Shown here: positions 41,381 to 49,956 of the stretch, one piece after another | Layout of the letters: each line of letters begins with the position of its first letter | How positions within the stretch are numbered: the first letter of the stretch is position 1 | Assembly: GCA_018644665.1 (NCBI GenBank) | Contig: JABGQA010000106.1 | Span: 92,407 to 156,406 of the forward strand | Direction of reading: 5' to 3' | DNA from: Candidatus Poribacteria bacterium | Lineage (GTDB): Bacteria > Poribacteria > WGA-4E > GCA-2687025 | Length of the DNA stretch: 64,000 nucleotides | Notes under the pieces: model-generated | Told to the model about the DNA's origin: nothing | Databases searched by the model: none | What the model saw: only the letters and a program-made list of their open reading frames with translations | Made by a program: the position numbers and the translations under genes

Positions 41381-42634
41381 ATGGTAGACCGCGTCATACG
41401 CGCCGACGACGTTCGTGACGCCGTGTCAACGGCCGTGTGGGCGCAACCCGTCACGGACATCCACACGCACCTATTCAGCACGGAGTTCGGCGAACTGCTC
41501 CTGTGGGGCGTCGATGAACTCCTGACGTACCACTATCTCATCGCCGAGACGCTCCGGTCCTCGGACGTCGGCTACGACGCCTACTGGGCCATGTCGCAGC
41601 GCGAGCAGGCCGACCTGGTCTGGCAGACGCTCTTCATCGAGAACTCGCCGATAAGCGAAGCGTGTCGCGGCGTCGTGACCACGCTCCAGGCGTACGGCTT
41701 CGACCTGTCCACACGCGACCTCGACAGCTACCGCGACGCCTTGCGCGATGTTCGTGTTGAGGATCACATCGACCGTGTGTTCGAACTCGCCAATGTCGAG
41801 TCTGTGGTGATGACGAACGACCCGTTCGATCCTGTGGAGCAGCCCGTGTGGTTGGCCGATCGGGCGGGCGACCCTCGGTTCCTGCCCGCGTTGCGGATCG
41901 ATCCGCTGTTGAACGCGTACGCCGAGACTGGCCAGCCGACCCTCGCGGCGTTGGGATACGAGGCCGACGCGACCCTATCCGCGAACGGCTTGGCCGAGAT
42001 CCGGCGGTTTCTCGACGACTGGGTCACGCGCATGGACCCGCAGTACATGGCCGTGTCGCTGCCGCCCGACTTCGCCTATCCCGAGGAGTCAGCGCGAGGG
42101 ACGATCATCCGCGAGTGCGTACTGCCCGTGTCCCAGGAGCGCAATGTCCCCTTCGCCGTCATGATCGGCGTGAAGCGCGCGGTGAACCCGCGACTGCGCA
42201 TGGCAGGCGACGGCATGGCGAAGGCGGACATGTCCAGCCTGGAGCGCTTGCTGGAGCTCCACCCCGACAACAAGATTCTCGCGACGCTCCTGTCGCGCGA
42301 GAACCAGCACGAGCTGTGCGTCATCGGCCGCAAGTTCCCGAATCTGCTGGTCTTCGGGTGCTGGTGGTTCATGAACAATCCGAGCATCATCGACGAGATC
42401 ACACGCGAACGGATCGAGCTTCTCGGTCTCAGCGTGATCCCGCAACACTCGGACGCGCGCATCCTCGACCAGCTTGTCTACAAGTGGCCGCACTCCCGCG
42501 CCGTCATCGCAGACGTTCTTGCCGACAAATACGCCGACCTCGCGGCGTCCGGTTGGGTCCTCCGCGAGGACGAACTGGAGCGCGATGTCGCCGCGCTCTT
42601 GGGTGGGAACTTCCGCCAGTTCCTGGCGAGATAG
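41381..42634 (+). CDS. Glucuronate isomerase (UxaC)-like amidohydrolase-fold protein
   Basis: A 417-residue TIM-barrel protein of the uronate isomerase family, which interconverts D-glucuronate and D-fructuronate. TDIHTHLFSTEFGELLLWG is the hallmark metal-site start; IPQHSDARILDQLVYKWPHSR and VIADVLADKYADLAASGW match the C-terminal part. It is about 50 residues shorter than classic UxaC, so it may act on another uronate or related acid. The ATG at 41381 with GAGGGAC upstream is chosen over the frame to 41279, which overlaps the PhyH gene. It is the last gene of the 38431 operon. Confidence 0.83.
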   Translation: MVDRVIRADDVRDAVSTAVWAQPVTDIHTHLFSTEFGELLLWGVDELLTYHYLIAETLRSSDVGYDAYWAMSQREQADLVWQTLFIENSPISEACRGVVTTLQAYGFDLSTRDLDSYRDALRDVRVEDHIDRVFELANVESVVMTNDPFDPVEQPVWLADRAGDPRFLPALRIDPLLNAYAETGQPTLAALGYEADATLSANGLAEIRRFLDDWVTRMDPQYMAVSLPPDFAYPEESARGTIIRECVLPVSQERNVPFAVMIGVKRAVNPRLRMAGDGMAKADMSSLERLLELHPDNKILATLLSRENQHELCVIGRKFPNLLVFGCWWFMNNPSIIDEITRERIELLGLSVIPQHSDARILDQLVYKWPHSRAVIADVLADKYADLAASGWVLREDELERDVAALLGGNFRQFLAR

Positions 42635-42647
42635 CCGCCGCGCGTCC

Positions 42648-43466
42648 TCACCAGCGGATCTGGCTCTGCACCGGGTGTTCGTGCTGATCGCTTCTGTCGC
42701 GTAACGGCCACGCCTTCCACTCGTCGATGAACTCCACCAGCCCGTCGACCGCGGCCTCGAATATCGCGGCGCCTTTCTCCGGCGTGGCGGTCGTGGCATC
42801 TCCGTGGACGCCCACGTCCGTCCAACGTCCCCAGTAGTCGTTGAACCGCACGTAGCTGGACGTGCTGTCCGAGCTGACGTACTTGCCCATGACGTCGTCG
42901 CCGCGCGTGACCTTGTCCTTGCGGACGCGCTCCTCCGCCAGGTGCAGGTACAGGGACGTCTCGAATTCGTCGGCGTGCGCCCACACTTCGGTGTCCCGGA
43001 TCTCGTTGAAGGCGTCGCGGGCGAAGGCGCCGTAGTTCGTCGCGGCGCACAGCGAGTCGGTCTCTAGCACCGTCTTCCTCGCCACGAGGTCGATCAGGGG
43101 TGAGTTCGAGCCGTGGCCGTTCACGAGCAGAATGCGACCGAAACCGTGGTACGCCACGCTCTTCGTGATGTTCAGGCAGAAGGCGATGAACACGTCCGGT
43201 TCGATGTGGATTGTCCCTGGGAAGTCTATGTGGTGCCGGTTCAGGCCGTACGCGATGGGTGGCAGCACGAGCACGCGGTCGGCCGCGCGCCGACCCACCT
43301 CCAGGCACACCGACTCCGTCAGGAACACGTCGACGTCGAGAGGCAGGTGGGGTCCGTGTTGCTCCGTCGAGCCGGTCGGCAGGATGACGACCTTCTGCGC
43401 TCCGATGGCGTCGTTCATCTCCGGCCACGTGAGTCGGTTGTAGCGGTATTCGTGGCGCGTGGTCAT
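42648..43466 (-). CDS. Creatininase family amidohydrolase
   Basis: A 272-residue cyclic-amide hydrolase. LPTGSTEQHGPHLPLDVDVFL carries metal ligands Glu, His and Asp, and LVNGHGSNSPLI the next His; HADEFETSLYLHL supplies a late Glu. Relatives include creatininase and the pathway enzymes MftE and ArfB. The ATG follows CAGGAG. It converges on the uronate isomerase with a 13-base gap and has its own candidate promoter. No mycofactocin or riboflavin genes are nearby, so the substrate is open. Confidence 0.9.
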   Translation of the reverse strand: MTTRHEYRYNRLTWPEMNDAIGAQKVVILPTGSTEQHGPHLPLDVDVFLTESVCLEVGRRAADRVLVLPPIAYGLNRHHIDFPGTIHIEPDVFIAFCLNITKSVAYHGFGRILLVNGHGSNSPLIDLVARKTVLETDSLCAATNYGAFARDAFNEIRDTEVWAHADEFETSLYLHLAEERVRKDKVTRGDDVMGKYVSSDSTSSYVRFNDYWGRWTDVGVHGDATTATPEKGAAIFEAAVDGLVEFIDEWKAWPLRDRSDQHEHPVQSQIRW

Positions 43467-43509
43467 GTCGTCTCCTGTCAGCCAACTGCCTACGAGGCGC
43501 GTTCAGGGG

Positions 43510-43538
43510 ACACTACGGGCGCCGACGCCCTTGGGCAA
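43510..43538 (-). promoter_or_regulatory. Candidate promoter of the creatininase gene
   Basis: Reading leftward: TTGCCC (43538-43533), 17 bases, TAGTGT (43515-43510), 43 bases before the ATG. Confidence 0.45.
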
Positions 43539-43647
43539 CTGTCGGCTCGAGGCTGCCGCCGCCGTCGCGACCGACAGGCGCAGACGCGCCGCAGGGCCGC
43601 CGACAGGCGAGATCGACGGGCCCGCGCACCGTTGCGCAGGCCCTTTA

Positions 43648-43676
43648 TTGACCTTAAAGATGTGGCCGGTTAACTT
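43648..43676 (+). promoter_or_regulatory. Promoter of the repeat-protein operon
   Basis: TTGACC (43648-43653), 17 bases, TAACTT (43671-43676) give a leader of about 77 bases before the ATG at 43760. This is one of the best matches in the window and sits in a locally AT-richer patch. Confidence 0.6.
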
Positions 43677-43759
43677 AGTGCGGATGGGCCCTTCTACACG
43701 GCAACAACGTCAATGCACCACTCGCTCGACACCCCATCCGAGAGAAGGCGACACAACTG

Positions 43760-44917
43760 ATGCCATCGCATGCGCACGCGTCCGTTCGAGTAGGTGTTAC
43801 CGCCGCCTTCGCGTTGTGCATCTGCGCCGCCGCCACCGCGAGCGTCGACCTAACCTACCGGCGGCACGGCCTCAGCATCGGCGACTCCGCGCGCGTCAAC
43901 GGCCTACGCCTGAACTTCACCGACCGCAACCTGCGCGAGGTGAACGGCATCAACTTCACACTCTGGCGCGACGATGAGGAGCCCCCCAACTCCCGCGTCG
44001 ACGGGCTGGCCATCGGCCTGTTTCCGCGCGCCACGCGCCTGACCGGCCTGCAACTCGGCCTGGCCTCGGTCCGTGGCACGCACGTGACGGGGATCGGCGT
44101 GGCCCCGGGTGTTGGAGCGGACAAGAACCTGACGGGCGTGTTCGCAGCCGTTGGCATGGGCGCCGGCAACGATCTCACCGGCGTGGGCGTCTCTCTCGGC
44201 GCGGGAGCGGGGCGCGACGTGAAGGGCGTGTTCCTCGCCGCGTTGGGTGGCGGGGCGGGTCGGGACATGACCGGCGTGGTCTTCGCGGGACTCGGCGGCG
44301 GGGCGGGCCGCGATATGAAGGGCATTGCTACGGGCGTGCTCGCCGTGGGCGCTGGACGCGACATGACCGGCATAGCGCTCGGTGGCCTGGCCGTTGGCGC
44401 CGGCCGGGACGCGAAGGGCCTGACGTTTGGGCTCCTCGCGACGGGCGCGGGACGAGACATGACAGGGATCGCGGTATCCGGCCTCGCGGCGGGCGCTGGT
44501 GAGCACGCCAAGGGCATCATGGTTGGAGGTCTTGCCGCCGGGGCAGGCGGCGACGCCACGGGCCTGATGTTCGGCGGGCTGGCGGCCGGAGCGGGCGCGG
44601 ATGCCACGGGGGTCATGATCGGAGGCCTCGCGGCGGGCGCCGGCGAGGAAATGCGTGGCCTCGCCATCGCGGGTGGGGGAGTCGGGGCGCCGCGCGTTGT
44701 AGGCGTAGCTCTGGCGCTGGGTCACACGAAATCCGAGGGGTTGAGGGGCATCGCCGTGTCGGCGTATAACCGGGTCGAGGGTCGCCAGACCGGGCTCAGC
44801 ATCGGCGTTGTCAATTACGCCGAGGAACTCCACGGCGTACAGATCGGCGTCGTCAATATCGCGCGAAGCAACCGCAGTGGTCTGCGCGTGACGCCTCTGA
44901 TAAACGTCGGCTTCTAA
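43760..44917 (+). CDS. Exported 16-residue-repeat solenoid protein
   Basis: A 385-residue protein with a signal peptide (VTAAFALCICAAATASV). Twelve or so tandem units of about 16 residues, consensus GAGRDMTGIxxGGLAx, fill residues 117-310; looser related units (TGLQLGLASVRGTHVTGIGV; TGLSIGVVNYAEELHGVQIG) flank them. The regular small/hydrophobic spacing predicts a beta-solenoid or barrel-like stack. The C-terminal units resemble the surface-repeat proteins known from Leptospira (LA_2272-type), which end in a similar VxPLINVGF-like strand, so outer-membrane or surface location is likely. The function is unknown. It is followed by an exported hydrolase 34 bases on. Confidence 0.82.
   Translation: MPSHAHASVRVGVTAAFALCICAAATASVDLTYRRHGLSIGDSARVNGLRLNFTDRNLREVNGINFTLWRDDEEPPNSRVDGLAIGLFPRATRLTGLQLGLASVRGTHVTGIGVAPGVGADKNLTGVFAAVGMGAGNDLTGVGVSLGAGAGRDVKGVFLAALGGGAGRDMTGVVFAGLGGGAGRDMKGIATGVLAVGAGRDMTGIALGGLAVGAGRDAKGLTFGLLATGAGRDMTGIAVSGLAAGAGEHAKGIMVGGLAAGAGGDATGLMFGGLAAGAGADATGVMIGGLAAGAGEEMRGLAIAGGGVGAPRVVGVALALGHTKSEGLRGIAVSAYNRVEGRQTGLSIGVVNYAEELHGVQIGVVNIARSNRSGLRVTPLINVGF
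44108..44689 (+). repeat. Coding 48-bp tandem repeat array
   Basis: About 12 diverged 48-bp units encode the 16-residue repeats of the solenoid protein (residues about 117-310). One unit is 51 bp and one 45 bp, both early in the array. DNA identity between units is partial, so the array is old and under protein-level selection rather than a fresh slippage tract. Confidence 0.8.
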
Positions 44918-44951
44918 CCCCCATGGTCGCTCTGGCCTGAGGAGTCTGGTG

Positions 44952-46259
44952 ATGCGTTTCCGGCTGGTAGTAGCGCGCGTGGCGTGGGTGCTTGCCGTTG
45001 TCGCCTTGGTCGCGTCCGCGTCTGACACCCCCTGGGACGTCGAGTGGGCGAGGGGCGCCGATCTGAGCGTCGAGATCACGTCCGAGACCACCGAAGACGT
45101 CGACGGCGTTACCCTCACCCTCCGGGAATTCAGCTACCTGTCGCACGAGTGGAACGGCGAGGACATACGCATCGCCGGTCACCTTGCCGCTCCGGCCTCG
45201 GAGGCCGCGCTACCCGCGATGGTGCTCGTCACTGACGGCATGGGCGGCGCGAAACGCATGGCCGCGGCCGAGAACATCGTCGCCTTGGCCATCGACCGAG
45301 TCGGCGAGGGCGCCTCGACGGGGCCGAAGGACGACTACAAGAACTGGCTGGACATCGACGAGGGAACCGACATCCGCAACAGTTGGATGCATCACTACGT
45401 CATGTCTGCGATGCGTGCGATCACGTACCTCACCGGGCTAGACGACGTCCGCGCGGACGCCATAGGCGTCAGCGGCACGTCGCGCGGCGGCGTCTGCTCG
45501 CTTCTCACGAGCGCCGTGGACGATCGTGTCGCTCTGTCGCTCCCCATCGCCGCGACAGGTGACATGGTTCGCACCGAGACGTACCCGGACAACTGGATCG
45601 CGTCCATCTTCCTTGCGCTGGGTGGCAAGACGAACGACTCGCCCGCGTTCCTGAGGTTTGCCCGGCACTACGATCCCGTGCAGTACGTGGGGGACTTCCA
45701 CGGGCTGGTGTGGATCGTCAACGGCACGCAGGACGAGTTCTTCCCCATCACATCCACCGTCGCCCTCATGGGCGGCGACGGGCCGACGCGGGTGGAAGCG
45801 ATATACGACGGAGATCACGGCTACTACGGCAACGACCAGGGGCTCTTCGACTCGTACCTCAACACGGGGATAGGTCCGCGTCTCGCCGGATGCGCGAGCA
45901 AGGCGATCCGCGCGGTCCTGCACGGAAAAGGGGTGCTGCCGACAACGCCGACGCTGGACGTGTCGGTCGGTGGAACCACGCTATCCGGCCGCGCGACGAT
46001 CGACGCGGCGGACGAGATCGTGGCGGCCCAACTCATTTACAGCGTCGACGGCGCTTACACCTTCTCGCGGGTCCCCCTGGGGCGCGGTGATGCTACGGCC
46101 GAGGAGTGGCGGGCGTCCGCTGAGCTCGACGCCGGCACAGGCTTGGCGGCGTTTGTGGAAGTGGAATACCGCGACGACGACGGGACGTACTACCTCACGT
46201 CCGTGCCACATCTGTCCGAGGGGTTCGCGCCGCGCATCCGGCCGTTCGCGTTCGAGTAG
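44952..46259 (+). CDS. Exported alpha/beta hydrolase
   Basis: A 435-residue protein with a signal peptide (VARVAWVLAVVALVASASD), an alpha/beta-hydrolase domain and a C-terminal beta domain (about 335-430). The nucleophile elbow is IGVSGTSRGGV (GTSRG, Ser). The acid is probably in VNGTQDEFF and the His in YDGDHGYYG. IRIAGHLAAPAS resembles acetyl xylan esterase/dienelactone-hydrolase-type prolyl-oligopeptidase relatives. The ATG at 44952 follows GGAG; a GTG one codon earlier is possible. It is likely co-transcribed with the solenoid protein. Confidence 0.82.
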   Translation: MRFRLVVARVAWVLAVVALVASASDTPWDVEWARGADLSVEITSETTEDVDGVTLTLREFSYLSHEWNGEDIRIAGHLAAPASEAALPAMVLVTDGMGGAKRMAAAENIVALAIDRVGEGASTGPKDDYKNWLDIDEGTDIRNSWMHHYVMSAMRAITYLTGLDDVRADAIGVSGTSRGGVCSLLTSAVDDRVALSLPIAATGDMVRTETYPDNWIASIFLALGGKTNDSPAFLRFARHYDPVQYVGDFHGLVWIVNGTQDEFFPITSTVALMGGDGPTRVEAIYDGDHGYYGNDQGLFDSYLNTGIGPRLAGCASKAIRAVLHGKGVLPTTPTLDVSVGGTTLSGRATIDAADEIVAAQLIYSVDGAYTFSRVPLGRGDATAEEWRASAELDAGTGLAAFVEVEYRDDDGTYYLTSVPHLSEGFAPRIRPFAFE

Positions 46260-46266
46260 CCGGCCG

Positions 46267-46893
46267 TCAGCCCAGCGCGCGGTAGCTGATGTTGTTGCTG
46301 TCGTCGACGACGACGGCCGTCGTCACCAGGTGCGGGTAGATCAGGTCTGTCCGGCAGTAGACTCCCTTGCCGACGTCGGCCGCCATCTGGCAGAAGTACA
46401 GATCCTCGCCGACTCGTCCTCCGTCGGGCATCCGGTGCTGGTAGGAGAAGTACGGCGCCTCCATAGCGCGGAACACGTCCGTCTTGATGAGGGTGCCCCC
46501 GCCGCCGACGGCCCCGCATTTCAGCAGCCCACGCTCCTCGGGCATCTGCACTTCGAACACAAAGCGCTCAGCCGTCGGCTGTAGGCAGACCGGCACGTGT
46601 GGAGGCGTCCGGCGGCAGGCGAGGCCACAGACAACATCAACGTCGTCGCGCAGCAGCCGCATGAGGGAGTCCGGCGGGTACAGCATGTCCACGTCGAGCA
46701 TGAACAGATGCGAGAAGCCGCCGTCCACCGCCTGCTTCGCTAGGCTGTTCCGCATGATGTCGAGCATCGGTTCGCGGGAGAACCGCACCTCGCAGAGCGG
46801 CGGCTGCCGCAGGTTCGCCAGCGATTCGACGAACTGCACGGGTACCACCGTCCAATTGCACGGAATGCCTATCAGCACTTTCATACGAGCCAT
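46267..46893 (-). CDS. GT-A fold glycosyltransferase-like protein
   Basis: A 208-residue cytosolic protein. KVLIGIPCNWTVVPVQFVESLANL opens a GT-A fold. HLFMLDVDMLYPPDSL has the DxD metal/nucleotide-sugar motif, and VGGGGTLIKTDVF and GRVGEDLYFCQMA are typical acceptor-side elements seen in Anp1/GT2-like proteins. The ATG at 46893 has GGAGGG at seven bases; an ATG at 46884 is possible. It is the last of the minus-strand run. The sugar donor is unknown. Confidence 0.8.
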   Translation of the reverse strand: MARMKVLIGIPCNWTVVPVQFVESLANLRQPPLCEVRFSREPMLDIMRNSLAKQAVDGGFSHLFMLDVDMLYPPDSLMRLLRDDVDVVCGLACRRTPPHVPVCLQPTAERFVFEVQMPEERGLLKCGAVGGGGTLIKTDVFRAMEAPYFSYQHRMPDGGRVGEDLYFCQMAADVGKGVYCRTDLIYPHLVTTAVVVDDSNNISYRALG

Positions 46894-46924
46894 GCGCAAC
46901 CCTCCATATCCGCGTCTCGGCTGG

Positions 46925-47269
46925 TCACCCGGGAGGCCACGCCATCGGCCGCCCGCCCAGGATGTGGATGTGCAGATGCTCGACCGTCTGACCGCCGTCG
47001 CGACCGTGGTTGATCACGAGACGGTACCCGTCCTCCGACAGGCCGAGGTCCGAGGCGACGCGCGCGGCTGTGACAAGCAGGGAGCCCAGCATCGCGGCGT
47101 TCTCGTGCGACGCGTCGGCCACTGTGGCGATGTGCCGCTTCGGTATCACGAGGACGTGCGTCGGGGCCTTCGCGTCGATGTCTCGGAACGCGAGCGCGTC
47201 GTCGTCCTCAAAGACGATGTCGGCCGAAATCTCCCGTGCCATGATCCGCGAGAAGATCGTGTCCGCCAT
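46925..47269 (-). CDS. HIT family nucleotide hydrolase (HINT-like)
   Basis: A 114-residue purine nucleoside phosphoramidase-type protein. IFSRIMAREISADIVFEDD is the usual N-terminus, PTHVLVIPKRHI the central strand and VEHLHIHILGG the HxHxH catalytic triad. The ATG at 47269 follows GGAGAAG, 14 bases after the aldo/keto reductase stop; the frame running on to 47701 is antisense noise. Length and motifs are complete. Confidence 0.95.
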   Translation of the reverse strand: MADTIFSRIMAREISADIVFEDDDALAFRDIDAKAPTHVLVIPKRHIATVADASHENAAMLGSLLVTAARVASDLGLSEDGYRLVINHGRDGGQTVEHLHIHILGGRPMAWPPG

Positions 47270-47283
47270 GGCGACTTCTCCGG

Positions 47284-48885
47284 TTAGCCGTCGGGAGACA
47301 CGCGCGTGGCCGCGCGGAAGGCTGCGTATGGGTCGTCGAACGCGGGCGCATTCAGCAGTTGCACACCCTCGGCCACGTACGGGTCGCGCTTCATCCCGCA
47401 GAGGGCGGTCGTGACACCGGGCAACGACGCGATGCTGTTCAGCGCGATTTGGCTGAGAGTCATGTCCTGCGACTGCCCACCGATCTCGTGGACGAGTTCG
47501 CGCCACAGCGGCGCTTTGGCGTCCGTCTCTTGCGCGTTGAAGTGCGAGGTAACGGTCGATGCGAGGGCGTGGAGCTGGCGCTGGTAGACGTCCAATAGCC
47601 CCTCCCACTCGTGGAGGTGCCTGCCGGGCACCAGTTTCCCGGCGGCTCGTGTGCAGGCGACGACGCTCGGGGCAACCACCTGCTCGAACACTTGTAGCCA
47701 CTGGTCTCGACCGGCGATTTCCGGGAACGCGCCCTTCAGGCTCTCCCCAACATTGAACACTACGCTCGCGCCGGAGACGCTGTCACGTAGCGGCTCCCAC
47801 ACGTCCCATGCTCGTAGCGCCAACACGACGTCGCGTTCTGCGGCGGCGACGGCGGCGAACGCCTCCAGCGGGTCACCCGCGTCCTCGTCGTGGGAATACT
47901 GCGCCAGGCGCACGAGCCGCGCTCCCACGACCGCGTTCAGTGGCCGGTTGGCGAGGACCCCGATGTCATTCGCCCTCGCGATGTCCAAGAACGACTCTCC
48001 CGGCTCCCCGTGGTCCTCGGTGAAGGCGCCCGCCTCGTAGAGATTGGCGGGCAGCTGCGCGACCGCGAAGCTGTGCGCTGATGCGTCCCCGTGCACGGCT
48101 TCGGCGGCGGCTTCGGCGCACCGCAGGAGGCGCGGCAGCGACACATGGCCCGCGTTGTCCGCAGGAGACGGGAATGTGTTCGACGACACCCCGTAGACGG
48201 AGATCGCGCCGGCCTCCACCGCGCGTTCCAACTCCTCGAACGCGGCGGTCACGCGTCTGTAGAACTCGTCCCGCGTTCCGTCGAGCGGCTCGCCGTCGTC
48301 GGCGCCAGCGTCCGCGTCGATCAGGAAGTACTCGGGGTTGTGCAGCAGGTACACGTCGATTGTTTCGAGCTGCGCCCGGCTGAGGCTGAGCTGCAACTGC
48401 TCTCGGACCCAGTCCGGGTGGATGCAGTGCCACAGGCCGTCGCGGTATTTGACCATCTCCGCGTACGGCGCGTCCGATTCCTCTGCGTCGGTCGCCGTGG
48501 TGTAGTTGGACCCCTGCACGTAGCCCACCTTACTGACCACCACGACGCCATCCCGGGTGAGCCCGCCGGAATCTATGAGCGCGCGCAGCACGTTGCCCAC
48601 GAGCCGCTCGCTCGATCCGTCCGTGTAGTTCGTGCTGGTGTCGATGAGATTCGCGCCGTGTAGCAGCGCGTGGAGGAGGGTGCGAACGTGCTCCTCGACG
48701 TCCGCGTGCGCCCGATACGTGCCGTACCCCAGCTTACCTACCGAGAGGCCCGTCCGACCGAGGGTCCGAATCGCATCGTCGTCGATACCGACTCCGCGGT
48801 GGCGCGCCTCTTCGAAGTAGTGGCGGGTCCCCTCCTCCGTCGCTTTTCCGGCGAGAGGCGGGGTCGTGGCGGCGTCCTCGGGCAT
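47284..48885 (-). CDS. Aldo/keto reductase with long C-terminal extension
   Basis: A 533-residue protein. The N-terminal TIM barrel has LIDTSTNYTDGSSE (catalytic Asp and Tyr), VVVVSKVGY (Lys) and IDVYLLHNPEY (His), the full AKR tetrad. SLPGVTTALCGMKRDPYV near the end is the usual AKR NADPH-side strand. Family members are normally 290-340 residues; here about 190 extra residues are inserted between the barrel core and the final strand (about 300-480). It lies 14 bases from the HIT gene. The substrate is unknown. Confidence 0.87.
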   Translation of the reverse strand: MPEDAATTPPLAGKATEEGTRHYFEEARHRGVGIDDDAIRTLGRTGLSVGKLGYGTYRAHADVEEHVRTLLHALLHGANLIDTSTNYTDGSSERLVGNVLRALIDSGGLTRDGVVVVSKVGYVQGSNYTTATDAEESDAPYAEMVKYRDGLWHCIHPDWVREQLQLSLSRAQLETIDVYLLHNPEYFLIDADAGADDGEPLDGTRDEFYRRVTAAFEELERAVEAGAISVYGVSSNTFPSPADNAGHVSLPRLLRCAEAAAEAVHGDASAHSFAVAQLPANLYEAGAFTEDHGEPGESFLDIARANDIGVLANRPLNAVVGARLVRLAQYSHDEDAGDPLEAFAAVAAAERDVVLALRAWDVWEPLRDSVSGASVVFNVGESLKGAFPEIAGRDQWLQVFEQVVAPSVVACTRAAGKLVPGRHLHEWEGLLDVYQRQLHALASTVTSHFNAQETDAKAPLWRELVHEIGGQSQDMTLSQIALNSIASLPGVTTALCGMKRDPYVAEGVQLLNAPAFDDPYAAFRAATRVSPDG

Positions 48886-48903
48886 GTCCGTCAGGCTCCG
48901 GGA

Positions 48904-49881
48904 TCAGTGTCGGTCGCGCAAGAGTGGCATGTCGCCCGACCCGAGCAGCGACTTCATGAATTCGGGGCCGATAACGACCCGAAGGTCGAGCACGTTCTCG
49001 GATCGGCGCACGCTCAACGACGCGAGGACATCCGAGAGTACCGGGTCCATATCATTCGAAAGGGCTCCGAGACCCAGTAGTAACTGTACGCGATCCTCGA
49101 CATCCTGCGCCTGACCGGCGGATTTGGCGATGGCCCGGGCGTTCAGGATAGTATCACCGGCGGCATCACGTGTCGCCGCCATTATGCCGTACCGCAGCCC
49201 GCTAACATCGCCCGCCTCGTCTGGAAGGCCTGCGGCGATCGCGTCGTCCACGCGACCGACGCCCCACGCCATGGCGCCGTCCGCCATCTCGCCCACGACC
49301 TTCAGCGTCTCCGCGTTCGATGGCAATCCGCCGGACCCCCGGCCCTCGCGTTCCACCATCGCGCGGACGGCGTCCGCATGACCGAACCCAAGGTAGCCGT
49401 CCGGGAATTGCACGAGGGCGACCGAGACATCCGGCTCGTGGTGCACCCAAACGGCCGTCTCGCCGACCATCTCCACCTCGAACCCGTGATCCGCGCCGCT
49501 CATCACGCCGTGGAGGAAGCCGTCGTCCAACGATGTCTCTAAGACGACATGAAGCGAACTCTCGTGAGGTCGGCCCTCGCCGGCCTCGGCGGGTGTCATG
49601 GCGACCACTACGCGCTCGACCGCTTCGCTTAACGGCTTACCCAACTGCTCGACGACATCCGCCATGCCGTCGACTTCCATGAGTTCCGCTTCCACGTGGC
49701 GGTACGCTTCCGAATCGGCAAACTCAGGGATGGAAGCCACGAGCAACACGGACGTGTCAGGGTCGAGGAGCCGTCCTGCGTCGCCCAGTAGGTCGTGGCT
49801 GGGCTCGTCTGGCTTCGAGCACGAGAACGCAAGGGTGACCAAGATCAGCAGAGGGGTACAGATGCCGCGCAAGATCCTCAT
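48904..49881 (-). CDS. Predicted lipoprotein of unknown function
   Basis: A 325-residue protein. The N-terminus MRILRGICTPLLILVTLAFS ends at Cys21 in LAFSCSKPDE, an imperfect lipobox. The mature part begins with an acidic linker and contains strands and helices (DTSVLLVASIPEFADSEAY, GEMADGAMAWGVGRVDDAIA) reminiscent of DUF3352-like envelope proteins, but I do not claim a family. It lies 75 bases after the isomerase and 18 bases before the aldo/keto reductase. Confidence 0.7.
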   Translation of the reverse strand: MRILRGICTPLLILVTLAFSCSKPDEPSHDLLGDAGRLLDPDTSVLLVASIPEFADSEAYRHVEAELMEVDGMADVVEQLGKPLSEAVERVVVAMTPAEAGEGRPHESSLHVVLETSLDDGFLHGVMSGADHGFEVEMVGETAVWVHHEPDVSVALVQFPDGYLGFGHADAVRAMVEREGRGSGGLPSNAETLKVVGEMADGAMAWGVGRVDDAIAAGLPDEAGDVSGLRYGIMAATRDAAGDTILNARAIAKSAGQAQDVEDRVQLLLGLGALSNDMDPVLSDVLASLSVRRSENVLDLRVVIGPEFMKSLLGSGDMPLLRDRH

Positions 49882-49956
49882 CGTGTCCCCCTTCGCTCGT
49901 GCGGCGGGCGTCCGCGCGGCCTGTCGTGCTTCGACCGCGAGGACTCGATGTGGTCG

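Noticed and set aside
44108..44689. Regularly spaced 48-bp repeats considered as a CRISPR-like array
   Set aside because: The period contains no unique spacers and lies fully in frame within a protein made of 16-residue units.
47270..47701. N-terminal extension of the HIT protein
   Set aside because: The extension is antisense to the aldo/keto reductase, and a well-placed GGAGAAG precedes the ATG at 47269.
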